This document shows positions 16,201-24,740 of a stretch of DNA of 34,133 nucleotides, piece by piece (within the stretch, counting starts at the first letter, position 1; each line of letters begins with the position of its first letter). The notes under the pieces are model-generated. The model did no database searches and was not told the origin of the DNA. It saw only the letters and a program-made list of their open reading frames with translations. Origin of the DNA: BM506 sp031581485 (GTDB lineage Bacteria; Desulfobacterota; Desulfobulbia; Desulfobulbales; SURF-16); contig JAVLBA010000025.1 in NCBI GenBank assembly GCA_031581485.1, positions 1-34,133 on the forward strand. Reading direction: 5' to 3'. A program made the position numbers and the translations under genes.

Positions 16201-17270
16201 CAATTCCGCCTGCTGATCAGAATATAGAGAAAGGCCGGCGCCCCCAGAAAGGCGGTGAGAACAGCCACCGGCAAGACATGCGGGGCCAGCAGCTGCCGGG
16301 CCGCTGTATCTGCTGCCAGGAGGAGGGCCGCGCCCACCAGAGCCGCGGCAGGCATGACAAAGCGATGATCGTCACCGATAAGCCGCCGGACCACATGGGG
16401 ACAGATAAGCCCGACAAAACCGATTATGCCCAGAAAGGAGACAATGCAGGCCGTAACTGCCGAGGCCATGATCATGCCCAGCAGCCGCACCCGCTCCACC
16501 CGCACCCCGAGACTGCGGGCCGTTTCATCACCGGCCGCCATGGCATTGTAGTTCCAGCAATTGCACATAAAAAAGAGCAGGGCAGCGGCCACCAGGGCTG
16601 CCATGATCCCTACCTCGCGCCAGCCGGCCCGGCCGCTATCGCCAAAGCTCCAGAAGAGCATGGCCGCCAGTTGCACATCATCGGCAAAGTATTGCAGGAA
16701 CATGGTGCCGGCCGAACAAAGCGCCCCCAGGGCCACCCCGCTCAACACCATGACCTCGGGCGTGGCGCCGCGCCGCCCGGCAATGGCGATAATGAACAGG
16801 GAAATGAGCATGCAGGCCACAAAGGCGCTGGCCGTGGTAAGCCACGGGTTGACAATGGTCAGCAGAGTTGTCTGGCCGGGCTGCATAAAACCGCTGCCCA
16901 GCACCATCACGGCAAAGGCGGCCCCAAAGGCCCCGGCCTGGGAAAGACCCAGGGTAAAGGGCGACCCCAGTGGGTTGCGCAGGATGGACTGCATGGCGGC
17001 GCCAGCTAGCGCCAAACCGGCCCCGGCCAACAATGCCGCCAGGGCCTGAGGCAGTCTGATATTAAAAATGATGATCCGCAGGCGCTCATCGCTTGCCTGC
17101 CCCATCAGGGCGCGCACCACCTCTGCCGCAGACAGGCGCACCGGCCCCAGGGAGACGGCCATGATCAGCAGGCCAGCGCAGAGCAGGCTCAAGCCGGCCA
17201 GCAAGATTACCTTGCCGGCCAGGTAATCTCTATATTCCACCGCAAGACGGCTTTCCTCTAGATGTGACAT
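16200..17270 (-). CDS. FecCD-family ABC importer permease
   Basis: About 356 residues with roughly ten membrane helices, as in BtuC/FecCD. Diagnostic segments are RLPQALAALLAGAGLALAGA followed by MQSILRNPLGSPFTLGLSQAGAFGAA, then MVLSGVALGALCSAGTMFLQY, SLGVRVERVRLLGM and FLGIIGFVGLICPHVVR. The C-terminal helix ends at FLYILISRRN. It forms a homodimeric channel above the ATPase. The ATG at 17270 begins 4 bases after the stop of the binding-protein gene; an in-frame start 63 bases upstream would overlap that gene and adds a non-family peptide, so I reject it. No strong SD, consistent with coupling. Confidence 0.93.
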   Translation of the reverse strand: MSHLEESRLAVEYRDYLAGKVILLAGLSLLCAGLLIMAVSLGPVRLSAAEVVRALMGQASDERLRIIIFNIRLPQALAALLAGAGLALAGAAMQSILRNPLGSPFTLGLSQAGAFGAAFAVMVLGSGFMQPGQTTLLTIVNPWLTTASAFVACMLISLFIIAIAGRRGATPEVMVLSGVALGALCSAGTMFLQYFADDVQLAAMLFWSFGDSGRAGWREVGIMAALVAAALLFFMCNCWNYNAMAAGDETARSLGVRVERVRLLGMIMASAVTACIVSFLGIIGFVGLICPHVVRRLIGDDHRFVMPAAALVGAALLLAADTAARQLLAPHVLPVAVLTAFLGAPAFLYILISRRN

Positions 17271-17274
17271 GCTG

Positions 17275-18438
17275 TCAGCGGAGCCCCAGGCGACTGAAGG
17301 GCAGGCCGCCATACTGCACCTGCAGGCGGGCAAAGGCCCGAGCCCCGTTCAGAAACAGGGAGATCTCCTCGGCCCGGGCCAGAGGCTCGATATCGGCAAA
17401 GTGGTGCGGGTAAAGAACCTTGCCCACATAATAGGCGTTGGCAAAGATGGTTTCAAAATTCTGGGTGTAGGAGTTGTAGGGAAAAAGGCCGTAGACCCGA
17501 GACGACCGCACGGCCGCCAGGGACTGGTAGGCGGCATGATCACGCAGCTGAGCCAGGGCATTGCTGCCGCCCGCCAGACCTATGGTGGAGAGGTCCACAA
17601 AGATCACCTGCGGATCACCACGGACAATGAGCTCCTTGGCCACCATGGCATGGGAAAGGGGCCGGGCGCCCGGGGCCGAAGCGGCAATGTTGTCGGTGCC
17701 GGTAAAGACAAAGGGCGCAAAGGAGGGCTCGGTGGACTGAAAACCCTGGGGACCACGCTGCCCCAAGCCGCCAACATAGCAGGAGGGCCGCTCTGCCGCT
17801 GGAATATCACTGGTACGCCGGCGCAGGTCCTCTTCCATGGCCGTGAAAAAGGAGAGTACCTTTTCGGCCCGCTCCTCCCGGCCCAGGACAGCGGCCATCA
17901 GGCGCAGGGCATGCTCAAGATGAGGGCGACCATAGGTGAGATTGCCATACTCCAGGGTAATCACCGGAATACCCGTCTTGGCCTGCAGTCGATCACCATC
18001 CTGGCCGGCATAGGTCTTGAAGATCACCTGGGGCTGAGGCTGCAGGGCAACGATGAGCTCCGGGTTGTCACGGCCGCGGAATTGGCCGAAAAGGGGATGG
18101 GTGGCAAACTGCGGGTTGGCGATGGCATAGGGCCTGGCATCAATGGGGGCATCGCCCTGCTCAATGCTGTCCACCGCCACAATGCAATCCTGGGCCTGCA
18201 GATAGGTGAGCAGCCGCAGACAGCCGGGTCCGGAACAGATCACCCGCTCCACCTGGTCGGCAATGGTGACCCGGCGACCGGCCGCATCCGTAATGGTGCG
18301 GGCCGCTTCGACCTGCGGCACCAGGGCCAGGAGGAGAAGGAGGCAGCCCATCATCCAGAAAAAGCGCGGCAGGCCAGACCCCATGCTCCTATGTTGTCGG
18401 TCGGATCGGCCCCGGACAGGCGTGCCGGCAAGGTTCAT
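17275..18438 (-). CDS. Periplasmic substrate-binding protein of a FecBCDE-type importer
   Basis: A 387-residue type III binding protein. A basic N-terminal leader of about 28 residues precedes the hydrophobic signal WMMGCLLLLLALVPQV, cleavage near VEA-ARTI; no lipobox Cys follows. The mature part opens with ITDAAGRRVTIADQVERVICSGPG, the usual FecB/BtuF start, and contains RDNPELIVALQPQPQVIF and ILGR-type helices. The ligand is not readable: this family binds ferric siderophores, haem, cobalamin, and in MolA molybdate or tungstate. The neighbouring FmdE protein makes a metal or oxyanion ligand worth considering. The ATG at 18438 overlaps the fmdE stop by 4 bases; an internal ATG at 18384 would leave a shorter signal region. 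Confidence 0.88.
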   Translation of the reverse strand: MNLAGTPVRGRSDRQHRSMGSGLPRFFWMMGCLLLLLALVPQVEAARTITDAAGRRVTIADQVERVICSGPGCLRLLTYLQAQDCIVAVDSIEQGDAPIDARPYAIANPQFATHPLFGQFRGRDNPELIVALQPQPQVIFKTYAGQDGDRLQAKTGIPVITLEYGNLTYGRPHLEHALRLMAAVLGREERAEKVLSFFTAMEEDLRRRTSDIPAAERPSCYVGGLGQRGPQGFQSTEPSFAPFVFTGTDNIAASAPGARPLSHAMVAKELIVRGDPQVIFVDLSTIGLAGGSNALAQLRDHAAYQSLAAVRSSRVYGLFPYNSYTQNFETIFANAYYVGKVLYPHHFADIEPLARAEEISLFLNGARAFARLQVQYGGLPFSRLGLR

Positions 18439-19010
18439 TTCGGCCAGCCCCGCTGATAGGCGGCAAAACAGTCGAGACAGACCGTTTGATCATCCTGGAG
18501 CCGGGCCGTCTGTTCGGTACAGCTCTCGCCGCATTGCCTGCACACCACGGCGGCCAAGAGGCGCGCCCGGCTCGGCGCTTCATAGGAAGGCTCCTTGAAG
18601 TCAAAGAGCTCGGCAAGGGGGGCTGTGAGAATATGGTGCTGCAGGGCCTGGCGATCCATGTCGGCGGCGGACAGCGGTTTTTTAAAGACCAGACGGATGG
18701 CCCCGCCGCTTTTGCGACAGAAAAAGGTGAAGACCATTTTGCCGCGATCACGCCACAGGAGGTTTCCCTTGCCCACCGTACACCCAGTCAACACCTGCAC
18801 CGCATCCACGCCGCAGGCGTCGTTTTCCGTGACGCAGACCACCTCCTCATCCGTGGCAAAGGAAAGGCCGAGCCGTTGGCCTGCCGCCTCGCAGGCCCGC
18901 ACACCAATGGCCAGTCCCGGACAGCTGTGACCATGAAATTCCCGGCAGCGCTGCCAGGCGTCGGCCAGGGTGGTGGGCATGGATATCTGTCTTTTGTTAT
19001 GATAATGCAT
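18435..19010 (-). CDS. fmdE: FmdE-family metal-binding protein
   Basis: 191 residues. The FmdE core (about 15-130) contains CREFHGHSCPGLAIGVRA, ENDACGVDAVQVLTGCTVGKGN and a hydrophobic sheet VFTFFCRKS. The C-terminal part carries two CxxC pairs, CRQC and CLDC, a zinc-ribbon-like knuckle. FmdE proteins were named for the molybdenum formylmethanofuran dehydrogenase operon of methanogens, but they also occur next to metal importers in sulfate reducers; their exact role is unresolved. The cytosolic location and conserved Cys/His suggest a metal acceptor or chaperone for the importer encoded immediately downstream. SD GGGG-AG lies 6 bases before the ATG at 19010. Confidence 0.92.
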   Translation of the reverse strand: MHYHNKRQISMPTTLADAWQRCREFHGHSCPGLAIGVRACEAAGQRLGLSFATDEEVVCVTENDACGVDAVQVLTGCTVGKGNLLWRDRGKMVFTFFCRKSGGAIRLVFKKPLSAADMDRQALQHHILTAPLAELFDFKEPSYEAPSRARLLAAVVCRQCGESCTEQTARLQDDQTVCLDCFAAYQRGWPK

Positions 19011-19045
19011 GGTTGTCTCCCCTTCTTTTACAACAGTGGAGAGGG

Positions 19046-19825
19046 CTACCTCTCCTGATAGCCATCCATGTAAATCCAGAGTACCGCGCCCAGCTCCACC
19101 GGTTTGGCCTGGCCCTCCGGGTCGGGCAGGGTATAATCCGCCTTATTGAGGGCGGCAAAGCCCCACCAGCCGGCCCGGGGGCAGGTGAAGGTAAAGACGC
19201 CGGCCCCATCCGCCTTCACCACCTGGGTGATGTGGTAATCGCTGGCCGCCTGGAGGCGGCCGGCCTCATTATAGAACTCCACCTCCACCTCGGCATAGGG
19301 TACGGGCTCGCCACCCAGGAGCACCTGACCACTGAAGCTGTTGCCGCTGTAGTTGGCAAAGGGCCGGGTCAGGGGCACGATCTCGGTGGGCAGGCCCAGA
19401 GGCTCATCCCAGCCGGTATCCGCGCCATAGGCGGCGATAATGGTCTTGGTGTAGTGGATGATGGAGAGCCCCTCGGCCGCCTCCCAGTAGGGCACGGGCT
19501 CCATGACAAAATGATAGACCCCGGGCCGGCTCACCGGATAGGAGGTGTGCCAGGCCTGACGTCCCATCACCGCTGTTTTCTGCAGGCCCTGGCCCAGATC
19601 CGTGCGCCGCCCATCCTTCATCGCAAAGAATCTGGCCGGTTTCACCAGATCCATGCCGATCTCTGCAAAGGGATGGGAAAAAGAAAGGGTGAGCTCCACG
19701 CTCTTTCTGGCCTGGGTGACGATATTTTCCGACGGAATGACCATGCCGAAATGGGCCAGGGCCGGGGCGGCAGCGCCCACCAGAAGGACAGCCAGCCAGA
19801 AGGCGTCTCTTTTTTTGGGGATCAT
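19046..19825 (-). CDS. DUF4198 periplasmic protein (NikK-like)
   Basis: About 259 residues with a signal peptide (DAFWLAVLLVGAAAPALAHF, cleavage after ALA). The mature N-terminus HFGMVIPS places a His-Phe-Gly at the first residues, as DUF4198/NikK proteins do; in nickel and cobalt systems the exposed N-terminal His takes part in metal capture. The C-terminal domain is a CarboxypepD-like beta sandwich (FSGQVLLGGEPVPYAEVEVEF), ending GVFTFTCPRAGWWGFAAL and GAVLWIYM. The ATG at 19825 is chosen because purine-rich AGGAGAGAAGAG precedes it and the signal begins there; a start at 19933 would add a peptide without family character. It lies 35 bases upstream of fmdE and is probably the first gene of that operon. 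Confidence 0.85.
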   Translation of the reverse strand: MIPKKRDAFWLAVLLVGAAAPALAHFGMVIPSENIVTQARKSVELTLSFSHPFAEIGMDLVKPARFFAMKDGRRTDLGQGLQKTAVMGRQAWHTSYPVSRPGVYHFVMEPVPYWEAAEGLSIIHYTKTIIAAYGADTGWDEPLGLPTEIVPLTRPFANYSGNSFSGQVLLGGEPVPYAEVEVEFYNEAGRLQAASDYHITQVVKADGAGVFTFTCPRAGWWGFAALNKADYTLPDPEGQAKPVELGAVLWIYMDGYQER

Positions 19826-20071
19826 CTCTTCTCTCCTCTCCTGATCCCACGGGCTCGCCGCTGAGATCCTTTTTGTGTGATGAAAATATTTTTCGTGTTC
19901 AGAAGGGGCCAAAAAAAAGGCCGCTTTCCTCACCGGCCCCGGCCCCTCGACTCTGGAAGGGACAGGGCCTGGCGGCCCGCAGCACGAGTAACACCTTTAC
20001 CTGTTTCGTGTTATCAGATCATCATCTTCCTTCTCTGTCAACAAAAAAGATGGGCCCATGGCTGCCACTCC
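19826..20071 (-). promoter_or_regulatory. Leader and possible promoter/operator of the FmdE-importer operon
   Basis: No gene lies here. On the minus strand TTGACA (20041-20036) is followed 19 bases later by TGATAA (20016-20011), a possible promoter with a long spacer. An inverted repeat TAACAC/GTGTTA with a 13-base spacer (19989-20013) overlaps the -10 and could be an operator. A self-complementary GGCC-A8-GGCC lies at about 19906-19921. I looked for cobalamin and molybdenum-cofactor riboswitch landmarks and did not find them. Confidence 0.35.
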
Positions 20072-21094
20072 TCAAGGGGAGGCAGCGGCCCGGGCCGCCT
20101 CGAGCCAGCCGTCAAAGGTCTTCTGGTTGGCCCTGATCCAGGCCTCGGCGTGCCGTTCACACGCCTCCCAGCTCCCCTCACCCCTTTCCAGCATCAAGAG
20201 ATTCTGGGCAGAAACGTCCTGGGTGGAAACCTGCATAATGGCAAAGAGTTTGGCCGCATCCGGATGGTCCCGACAGAACTGGCCATTGGCGACGATATTC
20301 TGGTTATTGACCTCAAAGCCGTAATTCTTGCCGTTGGGCAGGGTGGTATCCACATCCCGCGCATCCGGCAGGGAGGAAAAGGGCACCTCCAGCCAGACCA
20401 CATCCCGGCCGGGAACCAGCAGGCCGCTGACCCAATAGGGGGTCCAGGTATAATAGAGAACCGGTTCTCCCTCCTCATGGCGCGTTATGGTCTCGGCAAT
20501 AACAGCCGAATACGAGCCCTGGTTATGGGTCACTGTTTCACGGAGTCCGAAGCTGGTGAGGTGGTGCTCAATGACCCGTTCGCAGCCCCAGCCGGGGGGA
20601 CAGCCGGCCAGATCGGCCTTGCCGTTGCCGTTCACATCAAAAAGGGCGGCGATTTCAGGATCCTTGAGCTGGCCCAGGTTGCTGATCTGATGCTGCTGGG
20701 CGGTTTTCTTGTCAATGAGATAGCCCTGGCCACAGCCGGGGATATAGGCCCCCCGGCGATAGAGCCGCTCCTCCCCCCCTGCCTTGTCGAAAAAGGCCTT
20801 ATGGAGGGGGTTCCAGTGGTCAGCGATAAAGGTGACATCATTATTGGCCACCGCCACATGGAGCGCCGGATATTGAGCGAACTGCACCGGTTTTGACTCA
20901 TAGCCCAGGGCGGTCAGGGCCTTGATGACCAGAATGGTCTGGAAATTTTCCCCATCCACATAGTTCTGGCCGGGCTGGATCACCACGCCTTTGCCGGGCA
21001 GCTGCCGGTCGGGCGCCGCACCTGCCGCTGCAGAGAGACCAAGGAGTGTAGCAAGGGCTACGATAGAGATAAAAAATCGGGAAACAAAGGGCAT
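20072..21094 (-). CDS. proX: Glycine betaine/proline-betaine binding protein ProX
   Basis: 340 residues with a signal peptide (FFISIVALATLLGLSAAAGA). The mature protein aligns by eye with ProX/OpuAC: LPGKGVVIQPGQNYVDGENFQT, IADHWNPLHKAFFDKAGG with the aromatic box Trp, GCPPGWGCERV with two cysteines, and YYTWTPYWVSGLLVPGRDVVWLEVP with further ligand-caging aromatics. It captures betaine-type osmoprotectants for the ProVW importer. SD AGAGG is 5 bases before the ATG at 21094. It is the third gene of a proV-proW-proX transcript, 51 bases after proW. A weak hairpin (20062-20085) overlaps its stop codon and a six-T run follows at about 20043-20048, possibly ending the operon. Confidence 0.95.
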   Translation of the reverse strand: MPFVSRFFISIVALATLLGLSAAAGAAPDRQLPGKGVVIQPGQNYVDGENFQTILVIKALTALGYESKPVQFAQYPALHVAVANNDVTFIADHWNPLHKAFFDKAGGEERLYRRGAYIPGCGQGYLIDKKTAQQHQISNLGQLKDPEIAALFDVNGNGKADLAGCPPGWGCERVIEHHLTSFGLRETVTHNQGSYSAVIAETITRHEEGEPVLYYTWTPYWVSGLLVPGRDVVWLEVPFSSLPDARDVDTTLPNGKNYGFEVNNQNIVANGQFCRDHPDAAKLFAIMQVSTQDVSAQNLLMLERGEGSWEACERHAEAWIRANQKTFDGWLEAARAAASP

Positions 21095-21145
21095 AGTGAC
21101 CTCTCGAGTTAAAGGGGGGGGGATGGATGGGCCCGGCAGAGACTG

Positions 21146-22207
21146 TTAGCCGGTGCTTTTCTGGGCAGGACGCCGGGCCCGGAGCAGCCGGCGGACAAGG
21201 CCGGCCGGGCCGGTGTCGTACCAGTGGCGGATCTCCTTGGTGCGCTTTTTGCGCCCCATGGCCTGGGTGAGGCGGTCAAGAATAATGGCCAGCAGGACGA
21301 TACCCACACCGCCGATGGTGGCCATGCCCATGTCCAGCCGGCCGATACCGCGCAGCACCAGCTGTCCCAGGCCGCCCACCGCGATCATGGAGGCGATCAC
21401 CACCATGGAGAGGGCCAGCATCAGGGTCTGGTTGACGCCGGCCATGATGGTGGGCATGGCCAGGGGCAGCTGCACCTTGAAGAGGAGCTGGCCGGGACTG
21501 GCCCCGAAGGAGCGCGCTGCCTCCACCAGGTCGGCCGGCACCTGGCGGATGCCCAGATTGGTGAGACGGATCAGGGGCGGCAGGGCAAAGATAATGGTCA
21601 CCACCACCCCGGGCACATTGCCGATACCGAAGAGCATGACAATGGGCACCAGATAGACGAAGGCCGGGGTGGTCTGCATGGCATCAAGCAGGGGCCGGAC
21701 AATATCAGCGGCCCGGTCGCTGCGGGCCAGCCAGATACCCATGGGCAGACCGAGGATAAAACAGAAGAATACCGAGGTCAGGACCAGGGAAAGGGTGATC
21801 ATGGCCTCTCCCCAGGCGCCGATCAATCCCACCAGGAACAGGGCCAGACAGGAGCCCAGGGCCAGACCACGGCCGGCAATCTGCCAGGCCACCAGGCCGA
21901 AAAGGGCAATGATGACCAGGGCCGGGGTGGCCTGCAGCCCGGCCTCGAAGGCGGCAAGAGTGGCGTCCACCGGCAGGCGGATAGCCTGAAAGAGGGGCCG
22001 GAAATGGCTGACCAGCCAGTCAAGGCCCTGCTCCACCCAGTAATCAAGAGGGATAAGGGCCTCGGCAAAGGGATCCAGCCAATCAAAGCCGCCCTCCTCT
22101 GCCGGACCGCTGCCGGACAGCCACTCCGTGCTGCTCTCCTCAGGGGCCCAGGGATCAGCGGCAGGGGGCTCAGGGCTGGCCCAGGGGTTGCTCGCGTTTT
22201 CAGACAT
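21146..22207 (-). CDS. proW: Glycine betaine ABC permease ProW
   Basis: About 353 residues. An acidic, Trp-rich N-terminal tail of about 90 residues (EESSTEWLSGSGPAEEGGFD ... PLDYWVEQGLDWLVSHFRPLF) precedes the membrane domain, as in E. coli ProW. The permease core includes GLPMGIWLARSDRAADIVRPL, PLLDAMQTTPAFVYLVPIVM, the EAA loop SFGASPGQLLFKVQLPLAMP, and GVNQTLMLALSMVVIASMIA, all classical ProW/OpuAB segments. The ATG at 22207 overlaps the proV stop by 8 bases; a start at 22279 would overlap proV by 80 bases and is unlikely. Confidence 0.95.
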   Translation of the reverse strand: MSENASNPWASPEPPAADPWAPEESSTEWLSGSGPAEEGGFDWLDPFAEALIPLDYWVEQGLDWLVSHFRPLFQAIRLPVDATLAAFEAGLQATPALVIIALFGLVAWQIAGRGLALGSCLALFLVGLIGAWGEAMITLSLVLTSVFFCFILGLPMGIWLARSDRAADIVRPLLDAMQTTPAFVYLVPIVMLFGIGNVPGVVVTIIFALPPLIRLTNLGIRQVPADLVEAARSFGASPGQLLFKVQLPLAMPTIMAGVNQTLMLALSMVVIASMIAVGGLGQLVLRGIGRLDMGMATIGGVGIVLLAIILDRLTQAMGRKKRTKEIRHWYDTGPAGLVRRLLRARRPAQKSTG

Positions 22208-23390
22208 CGGTTCGGTCCATGGTTTCCAGCAGGGCTGTTTTTGAGATGACCCCGAGGAAGCGGCCTTGTGCAGAGACAACAGGCAGGTCGCAGGGGGCGT
22301 GGGCGACTTTGGTGATCAGGGCGGCCAGGGGCAGGTCAGCCGGCAATGTTTCCAGGCCAGGAACAAAGGCGTCCGCGAGTTGGCCTGCGAGCCGCTGCCC
22401 GGCGTCGCGCAGGGAATGTTGGGAGATCACGCCGCACAACTCCTGATCGGGCCCCACCACATAGCCATGGGACTCTCCCTCCTCCTGCAGCCTGGTGAGG
22501 GCGCTGTCGAGGCCGGTCCCCTCCTGGAAAACAACAACCCTCTCCTTGCGGGCCACATCTGCGGCTGCAAGCACGGAGGAGACATTGACCCCCCGGAAAA
22601 AAGAACGGACATAGTCGTCGGCAGGATCATGAAGAATCTCTTTGGGGGTGCCCACCTGGACAATCTGGCCGCCCTCCATGATGGCGATCCGATCCCCGAT
22701 CCGCATGGCCTCGTCCAGGTCATGGGAAATAAAGATGATGGTCCTTTTTTTCTCTTTCTGCAGATGGAGGAGCTCGTCCTGCATCTCGGTGCGGATGAGG
22801 GGATCAAGGGCAGAAAAGGCCTCGTCCATCAACATCACCGAGGGGTCATTGGCCAAGGCCCGGGCCAGGCCGACCCGCTGCTGCATGCCGCCGGAGAGTT
22901 CATCCGGGAAACTGGCGGCATGGTCTTCAAGCCCTACCTGGGCCAGGGCCACCCGGGCCCGGGCCAGCCGTTCCCGGCGGGGCACGTGGGAGAGCTCCAT
23001 GCCGAAGGCGGTGTTATCGAGGACATTGAGGTGGGACATCAGGGCAAAGGACTGAAAGACCATACTCAGGTCTGAGCGGCGCAGTTCAAGGAGCTCCCGG
23101 GCGGAGAGGGAGGCGATGTCAATGCCCTCATAGATGATCTGGCCGGCAGTGGGCTCAATCAGGCGGTTGAGGAGACGGACCAGGGTGGATTTACCGGAAC
23201 CGGAGAGACCCATGATCACGAAGATCTCGCCCTCCTGCACCGCAAAGCTGGCATCGCAGACGCCAACCGCCTGGCCGCTCTCCTGGAAGATCTCCTCTTT
23301 TTTCACCCCCTGCTCCAGGAGACGCATGGCCTCCTGGGGGGCATTTCCGAAGATCTTGTAGAGATTTTTGACAACTATTTTATCGGCCAT
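22200..23390 (-). CDS. proV: Glycine betaine ABC ATPase ProV with tandem CBS domains
   Basis: 396 residues. The N-terminal helix IVVKNLYKIFGNAPQEAM with a following ~25-residue loop is ProV-specific. Walker A is GLSGSGKST, the signature LSGGMQQRVGLARALA, Walker B VMLMDEAFSALDP and the switch His in FISHDLDEAMRIGDRI. After GTPKEILHDPADDYVRSFF, two CBS motifs fill about residues 285-396. In related transporters the CBS pair senses ionic strength or cyclic di-AMP, so this subunit may gate uptake by osmolarity. The ATG at 23390 has an AGGAGG, but 16 bases away. It is the first gene of proVWX and lies 66 bases behind bioA, so it could be read from either the bioA transcript or its own promoter. 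Confidence 0.95.
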   Translation of the reverse strand: MADKIVVKNLYKIFGNAPQEAMRLLEQGVKKEEIFQESGQAVGVCDASFAVQEGEIFVIMGLSGSGKSTLVRLLNRLIEPTAGQIIYEGIDIASLSARELLELRRSDLSMVFQSFALMSHLNVLDNTAFGMELSHVPRRERLARARVALAQVGLEDHAASFPDELSGGMQQRVGLARALANDPSVMLMDEAFSALDPLIRTEMQDELLHLQKEKKRTIIFISHDLDEAMRIGDRIAIMEGGQIVQVGTPKEILHDPADDYVRSFFRGVNVSSVLAAADVARKERVVVFQEGTGLDSALTRLQEEGESHGYVVGPDQELCGVISQHSLRDAGQRLAGQLADAFVPGLETLPADLPLAALITKVAHAPCDLPVVSAQGRFLGVISKTALLETMDRTDV

Positions 23391-23456
23391 AGCTGAGTCG
23401 TTCTTGCCTCCTGAGGAAGGATTTTTCGTTACGCTCTTTACGGAGAAAATTTCCCC

Positions 23457-24740
23457 TTAGGGGGTCCGGACATCCGCCACAACTTCCACCAGGACACGGC
23501 AGAGATGACGCAGATCTTGGTTGTTGATGATATAGGGCGGCATGATATAGACCAGCCTGCCAAAGGGACGGATCCAGACGCCGCGCGCCACAAACTGCTC
23601 CTGGATGCGGGCCACATCCACCGCCTCTTTCATCTCCACCACGCCCATGGCCCCCAGGACCCGGACATCGGCCACGGCCGGATTTTGCCGGCAGAGACCA
23701 AGCTCCTGCGTCATGATGGTCTCCATGCCCCGTACCTGCTGCCGCCAGTCTGAGCTCGTCAGGAGCTCCAGAGAGGCGCAGGCCACGGCACAGGCCAGGG
23801 GGTTGGCCATGAAAGTGGGGCCATGCATGAAAAGGCCGGGATCGCCGCTGGAAAGGGTGTCGGCAATGTGGGCCGTGGCCAGGGTGGCGGCCAGGGTCAT
23901 ATAGCCGCCGGTAAGGGCCTTGCCCACACACATGATATCCGGGCTGACGGCCGCATGATCACACCCGAACAGGGTGCCGGAACGGCCAAAACCGGTGGCG
24001 ATCTCATCGGCAATGAGGAGCACATCATAGCGGTGGCAGAGCTCGCGCACCCCGGCCAGATAGCGGGGATGGTAAAAATGCATGCCCCCGGCGCCCTGGA
24101 CCACCGGCTCCAAGATCACGGCCGCCACCTCCTCATGATGCGCTTCCATAAGTAGGCGGAAAGAATCAAGAGCATTCTCGTCCCACGGCTCATGAAAAGA
24201 GCAGCTGGGCCGGGGGGCAAAGAGATGCCGGGGGAGAACGCCTTGAAAGATATGGTGCATGCCGTTCACCGGATCACACACTGCCATGGCCCCGAAGGTG
24301 TCGCCATGATAGCCGCCGCGCAGGGCAAGCAGCCGCGTGCGGCCTGGCTGGCCCCGGGCCTGCCAGTACTGAAAGGCCATCTTGATGGCCACTTCCACGG
24401 CCACGGAGCCGGAATCGGCCAGAAAGACGCGTTGCAGCGGTTCCGGTGTCATACGGACCAGGCGCTCAGCCAGTTCCACGGCAGGGCGGTGGGTGAGACC
24501 GCCGAACATGACATGGGCCATCTTGTGCAGCTGTTTTTCCACCGCCGCATTTAAGGCCGGATGATTGTAGCCATGGATGGCGGCCCACCAGGAGGACATG
24601 CCGTCAATAAGCTGCCGGCCGTCGGCCAGGCAAAGGCGGACCCCGGAGGCGGACTCCACCTCATAGACGGGCAAAGGGTCCACCATGGAGGTATAGGGAT
24701 GCCAGAGATGGGCGCGATCGAAATCAAGGAGGCTGTTCAT
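23457..24740 (-). CDS. bioA: Adenosylmethionine-8-amino-7-oxononanoate aminotransferase
   Basis: A 427-residue class III PLP aminotransferase of biotin synthesis, converting KAPA to DAPA with S-adenosylmethionine as amino donor. The BioA-specific SSWW-x-AIHGYNHP (Trp51-Trp52) is present, along with GSVAVEVAIKMA, ADEIATGFGRSGTLF, PLP-lysine K274 in CVGKALTGGYMTLA and HGPTFMANPLACAVA. These distinguish it from the ornithine/diaminobutyrate group that includes EctB. No other biotin gene is visible in the window. The ATG at 24740 overlaps the stop of the MscS-like gene by 4 bases, so it appears to be translated as part of the ectoine-channel transcript. Confidence 0.94.
   Translation of the reverse strand: MNSLLDFDRAHLWHPYTSMVDPLPVYEVESASGVRLCLADGRQLIDGMSSWWAAIHGYNHPALNAAVEKQLHKMAHVMFGGLTHRPAVELAERLVRMTPEPLQRVFLADSGSVAVEVAIKMAFQYWQARGQPGRTRLLALRGGYHGDTFGAMAVCDPVNGMHHIFQGVLPRHLFAPRPSCSFHEPWDENALDSFRLLMEAHHEEVAAVILEPVVQGAGGMHFYHPRYLAGVRELCHRYDVLLIADEIATGFGRSGTLFGCDHAAVSPDIMCVGKALTGGYMTLAATLATAHIADTLSSGDPGLFMHGPTFMANPLACAVACASLELLTSSDWRQQVRGMETIMTQELGLCRQNPAVADVRVLGAMGVVEMKEAVDVARIQEQFVARGVWIRPFGRLVYIMPPYIINNQDLRHLCRVLVEVVADVRTP

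Noticed and set aside
19826..20071. A cobalamin or molybdenum-cofactor riboswitch before the importer operon
   Set aside because: The region is GC-rich and could fold, but the conserved cores of these riboswitches are not present.
21224..23075. Long plus-strand frames opposite proW and proV rich in Gly, His and Gln
   Set aside because: They mirror GC-rich codons of the ProV/ProW genes, have no initiation signals and no recognisable fold.
23457..24740. Second diaminobutyrate transaminase of the ectoine pathway
   Set aside because: The SSWW motif and overall sequence are BioA-specific; EctB is clearly encoded at 28093-29367.
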